Source: Chara braunii
Taxonomy: Eukaryota > Streptophyta > Charophyceae > Charales > Characeae
DNA length: 30,613 nt
Direction of reading: 5' to 3'
NCBI GenBank assembly: GCA_003427395.1
Contig: BFEA01000571.1
Location: 1-30,613 of the forward strand
Translations under genes and position numbers: made by a program
Part shown: positions 28,528-30,613 of the stretch, piece by piece
Layout: the number at the start of each line of letters is the position of its first letter
How positions within the stretch are numbered: the stretch's first letter is position 1
The notes under the pieces: generated by a model
Seen by the model: only the letters and a program-made list of their open reading frames with translations
Told to the model about the DNA's origin: nothing
Databases searched by the model: none

Positions 28528-28657
28528 AAGACGGTACGTGGGACCTTAGCTCAGTACTTCGCAAACCCGCAAAATGATTTTTGTTTCTCTCTCTTTCTGC
28601 CCCTTTCCCTCTCTCTCTTGTTCTCTTTTTCTCTCTTTCTCTCTCTCTCGCTCTATC
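28528..28657 (+). repeat. 130-bp exact repeat beside adapter, copy 2
   Basis: Second copy of 28356-28485; here the sequence continues into the (TCTA)n array. Confidence 0.9.
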
Positions 28658-28665
28658 TCTATCTG

Positions 28666-28710
<45 letters not shown>

Positions 28711-28960
28711 TTTTACTTTATCTTATCTGATCTTTCTATGTTATCTTTCTCATCTTATCTGATCTTTCTTATCTTACCTGTTGTTTCTTATATTATCTGA
28801 TATTTCTTATCTTATCTGATGATTCTGATCTCATCTTTCTATCTTATCGTATCGTATCTTATCTTANTCTTACCTGTTGTTTCTTATATTATCTGATATT
28901 TCTTATCTTATCTGATGATTCTGATCTCATCTTTCTATCTTATCGTATCGTATCTTATCT

Positions 28961-28991
<31 letters not shown>

Positions 28992-29020
28992 TCTATCTAT
29001 CTATCTCCTCTTCACTTTAT
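28658..29020 (+). repeat. (TCTA)n and TCTTATC-type repeats with a 95-bp duplication across an N
   Basis: (CTAT)n at about 28665-28708, then degenerate TTATCTGATCTTTC words. 28772-28866 and 28868-28962 are identical 95-mers flanking one N at 28867. A (TCTTA)n and (TCTA)n run ends the block. Confidence 0.9.
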
Positions 29021-29183
29021 TATTATTATTATTATTTTTTATTTTTTTTCCCTCTTGTTTTTTTTTCTTGCAAACCAGCTTTAGTGCCTTTGACGGTACA
29101 TGGGCATACGAGTTTCTTTAGAATCTTCGGATAGTCGAAGTGCTCATAGGTCTGATTAGTGTATAGTGACGAGGCCATTACTT

Positions 29184-29220
29184 GGGGCATGCTAATCTTC
29201 TCTGTATCGCTCCATTTTCC
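29184..29220 (-). pseudogene. U6 snRNA central fragment
   Basis: The - strand reads AATGGAGCGATACAGAGAAG then ATTAGCATGCCCC, the U6 segment holding the ACAGAGA box and AGATTAGCATG. Both the 5' stem and the 3' third are missing. Confidence 0.75.
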
Positions 29221-29254
29221 TCGTCTCGCATGCCAGGTGTCAGTCTCGTGGGTC

Positions 29255-30355
29255 AGTTGACCTCCCGCGTCGAACCCCCGACCTCCATCTCGTACAGCAT
29301 GGTCTCTCCGCGTAGATGAGGTAGCCGTGAGGGAAAGTCCACGCAGCAGGCTATGGTTTCGGGTTCATCGACTTGACCTCCATCTCAAAGACTAGAGGCT
29401 CGCCTCTCGTAGACCCGATCTCCATCTCTAACTACAGGTTCGCGTCTCATAGGCCAAGGCTCTTATTGTTAGGCCACGTCTCCGTCACATAGACCTCGTG
29501 TGACGGAGACGTGGTCTACAACATGGAGACATGCAGACATGGAGACGTGGTCTACGACATGCAGACGTGGAGACGTGGTCTACGACATGCAGACACGGTT
29601 TAGCAATAGGAGTCTTGGTCTACGACATGCAGACGATGTCCTAGACCACGTCTCCACTTGGTATATCTGATGCAGACGTGGTGTAGCAGATGGAGTCTTG
29701 GTCTACGACGTGCAGATGATGTCGCAGACCACGTCTCAACTTCAAGTTGGTTTACGACATGCAGAGGTGGTCTACGACATGCAGACGTGGTATATCAGAT
29801 GGAGTCTTGCTCTATGACATGCATAGGATGTCAGACACCACGTCTCAACTTGGTTTACGACATGCAGAGGTGGTCTAATATATGGAGTCGTGGTCTACGA
29901 CACGTCTCAACTTGGTTTACAACATGCAGTCGTGGTCTACGACATGCAGACACGTTTTAGCAATTGGACTCTTGGTCTACGACGCGCAGAAGATGTCCTA
30001 GACCACGTCTCAAGTTGGTTTACGACATGCAGGTGGTCTAGTAGATGGAGTCGTGGTCTATGGCATGCAGAAGATGCCGCCGCAGACCGCGTCTCCACTC
30101 GGTATACCAGATGGAGACGTGGTCTATGCCATGCAGACCTGGCACTTGGTACACAAGATGGAGACGTGGTTGACGACATGCAGACGTGGTCTAGCAGATG
30201 GAGTCTTGGTCAACGACATGGAGAAGATGTCGTAGACCACGTCTCCGCTTGGTATTATCCCAGATGCAGACGTGGTCAACCACATGCAGTCGATGCCGAA
30301 CGGCGTACGTAGACCACCTGTCCGACACGCGGACCAGGTCTCCATCTGCTGTACC
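29255..30355 (+). repeat. Inverted minisatellite (GTGGTCTACGACATGCAGAC family)
   Basis: From 29499 on, GGTCTACGACATGCAGAC, AGATGGAGTCTTGGT and AGACCACGTCTC(A/C)ACTTGG alternate with a spacing of roughly 20-35 bp and higher-order order. Left of 29490 the same vocabulary is reversed (GACCTCCATCTC, CACGTCTCC). A perfect 16-bp stem (29474-29489 with 29499-29514, 9-nt loop) marks the switch. ORFs here (29658-29960, 29890-30312) are repeat translations. Confidence 0.85.
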
Positions 30356-30389
30356 ACGTGTGTTTAAAAAAAAAAGAAGAGGAAAAAAA

Positions 30390-30442
30390 GGAACATTTTT
30401 CGATTTATGTGTGTCATCCTTGCACAGTGACCATGCTAATCT
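30390..30442 (-). pseudogene. U6 snRNA 3' half, cut by adapter
   Basis: The - strand reads AGATTAGCATGGTCACTGTG then CAAGGATGACACACATAAAT and CGAAAAATG, the 3' half of U6 with a few changes. It stops exactly at the adapter junction, where the U6 5' half would be expected. Confidence 0.85.
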
Positions 30443-30480
30443 CTGTCTCTTATACACATCTAGATGTGTATAAGAGACAG
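30443..30480. other. Second Tn5/Nextera junction adapter (artefact)
   Basis: The same head-to-head 19-bp mosaic ends as at 28486. It separates a truncated U6 copy from a near-copy of 12191-12316. Confidence 0.97.
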
Positions 30481-30488
30481 GTATATAT

Positions 30489-30613
30489 CCTCATTACAAA
30501 CAGTTCAAAAAGATTAAGAAAAAAAAAAATGCAGAACTCACCTCGATTTGGGGAATCTAAACGCACGAGCTGCCCACATGACTCCAGTATTGATCTACCA
30601 TTGAATCAGATCT
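30489..30613. repeat. Near-identical copy of 12191-12316
   Basis: 125 bp matching 12191-12316, differing only in A-run length (11 against 12). Same orientation, and it continues to the window edge. Either a dispersed tRNA-like repeat or sequence misplaced through the mate-pair junction. Confidence 0.9.

Larger units (their letters stand above)
23648..30613 (+). other. Presumed UVR8 intron 1 (at least 7 kb, open-ended)
   Basis: No frame downstream encodes the expected next blade (GDFGRLGHG-like) on the + strand before the window ends. The stretch holds only SINEs, MITEs, simple repeats and minisatellites. Two adapter junctions near the end mean contiguity beyond about 28.48 kb is not assured. 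Confidence 0.5.

Noticed and set aside
29658-30312. 100- and 140-codon ORFs with recurring VVYDMQT/SRWS words
   Set aside because: Translations of a minisatellite; reverse frames are open too and the words drift between frames.

Overview
This window is nuclear DNA from a repeat-rich eukaryote, almost certainly a green plant or streptophyte alga. The only recognisable host gene is the first coding exon of a UVR8-type UV-B photoreceptor (RCC1 beta-propeller family) at 23364-23641 on the + strand. It ends at a GTAAGT splice donor, and no second exon follows in the remaining 7 kb. Very long introns, dense SINEs and MITEs and long dinucleotide arrays fit a large genome; a charophyte such as Chara is my guess, held with low confidence. 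There is no prokaryotic organisation: no operons, no Shine-Dalgarno-led ORFs and no CRISPR.

Layout. 1-4.8 kb: no gene, only tandem repeats (141-bp, about 30-bp and 37-bp units) and pyrimidine tracts. 4.8-9.0 kb: a 385-bp foldback element, a 185-bp tandem duplication carrying two small MITEs, two U6 snRNA-derived fragments and tRNA-derived SINE heads. 9.1-9.7 kb: a second foldback element and a 109-bp insertion carrying a hammerhead ribozyme on the - strand, flanked by 16-bp direct repeats. 11.0-13.4 kb: a nest of MITEs with GGGGCTCGCCACAC ends and 3-bp target duplications, one of them inserted in a SINE and another inserted inside that MITE. 14.66-19.59 kb: a 4.93-kb DNA transposon with 19-bp or longer inverted ends and TTA target duplications, PIF/Harbinger-like, with degenerate coding sequence and an N gap. 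20.7-23.6 kb: a SINE, MITEs, two G-box motifs and the UVR8 exon. 23.6-30.6 kb: presumed UVR8 intron filled with SINEs, MITEs, simple repeats and an inverted minisatellite.

The mobile elements form a layered history: SINEs are hit by MITEs, MITEs by other MITEs, and comparison between paralogous copies recovers the empty sites, which fixes element ends and 3-bp duplications by sequence alone.

Assembly caution. Two perfect 38-bp palindromes (28486-28523 and 30443-30480) are the Tn5/Nextera mosaic-end junction used in mate-pair libraries. One sits beside a 130-bp exact duplication; the other cuts a U6 copy and is followed by a near-copy of sequence at 12191-12316. The last 2 kb should be treated as possibly misjoined, and so should any inference about the UVR8 intron that depends on continuity there.
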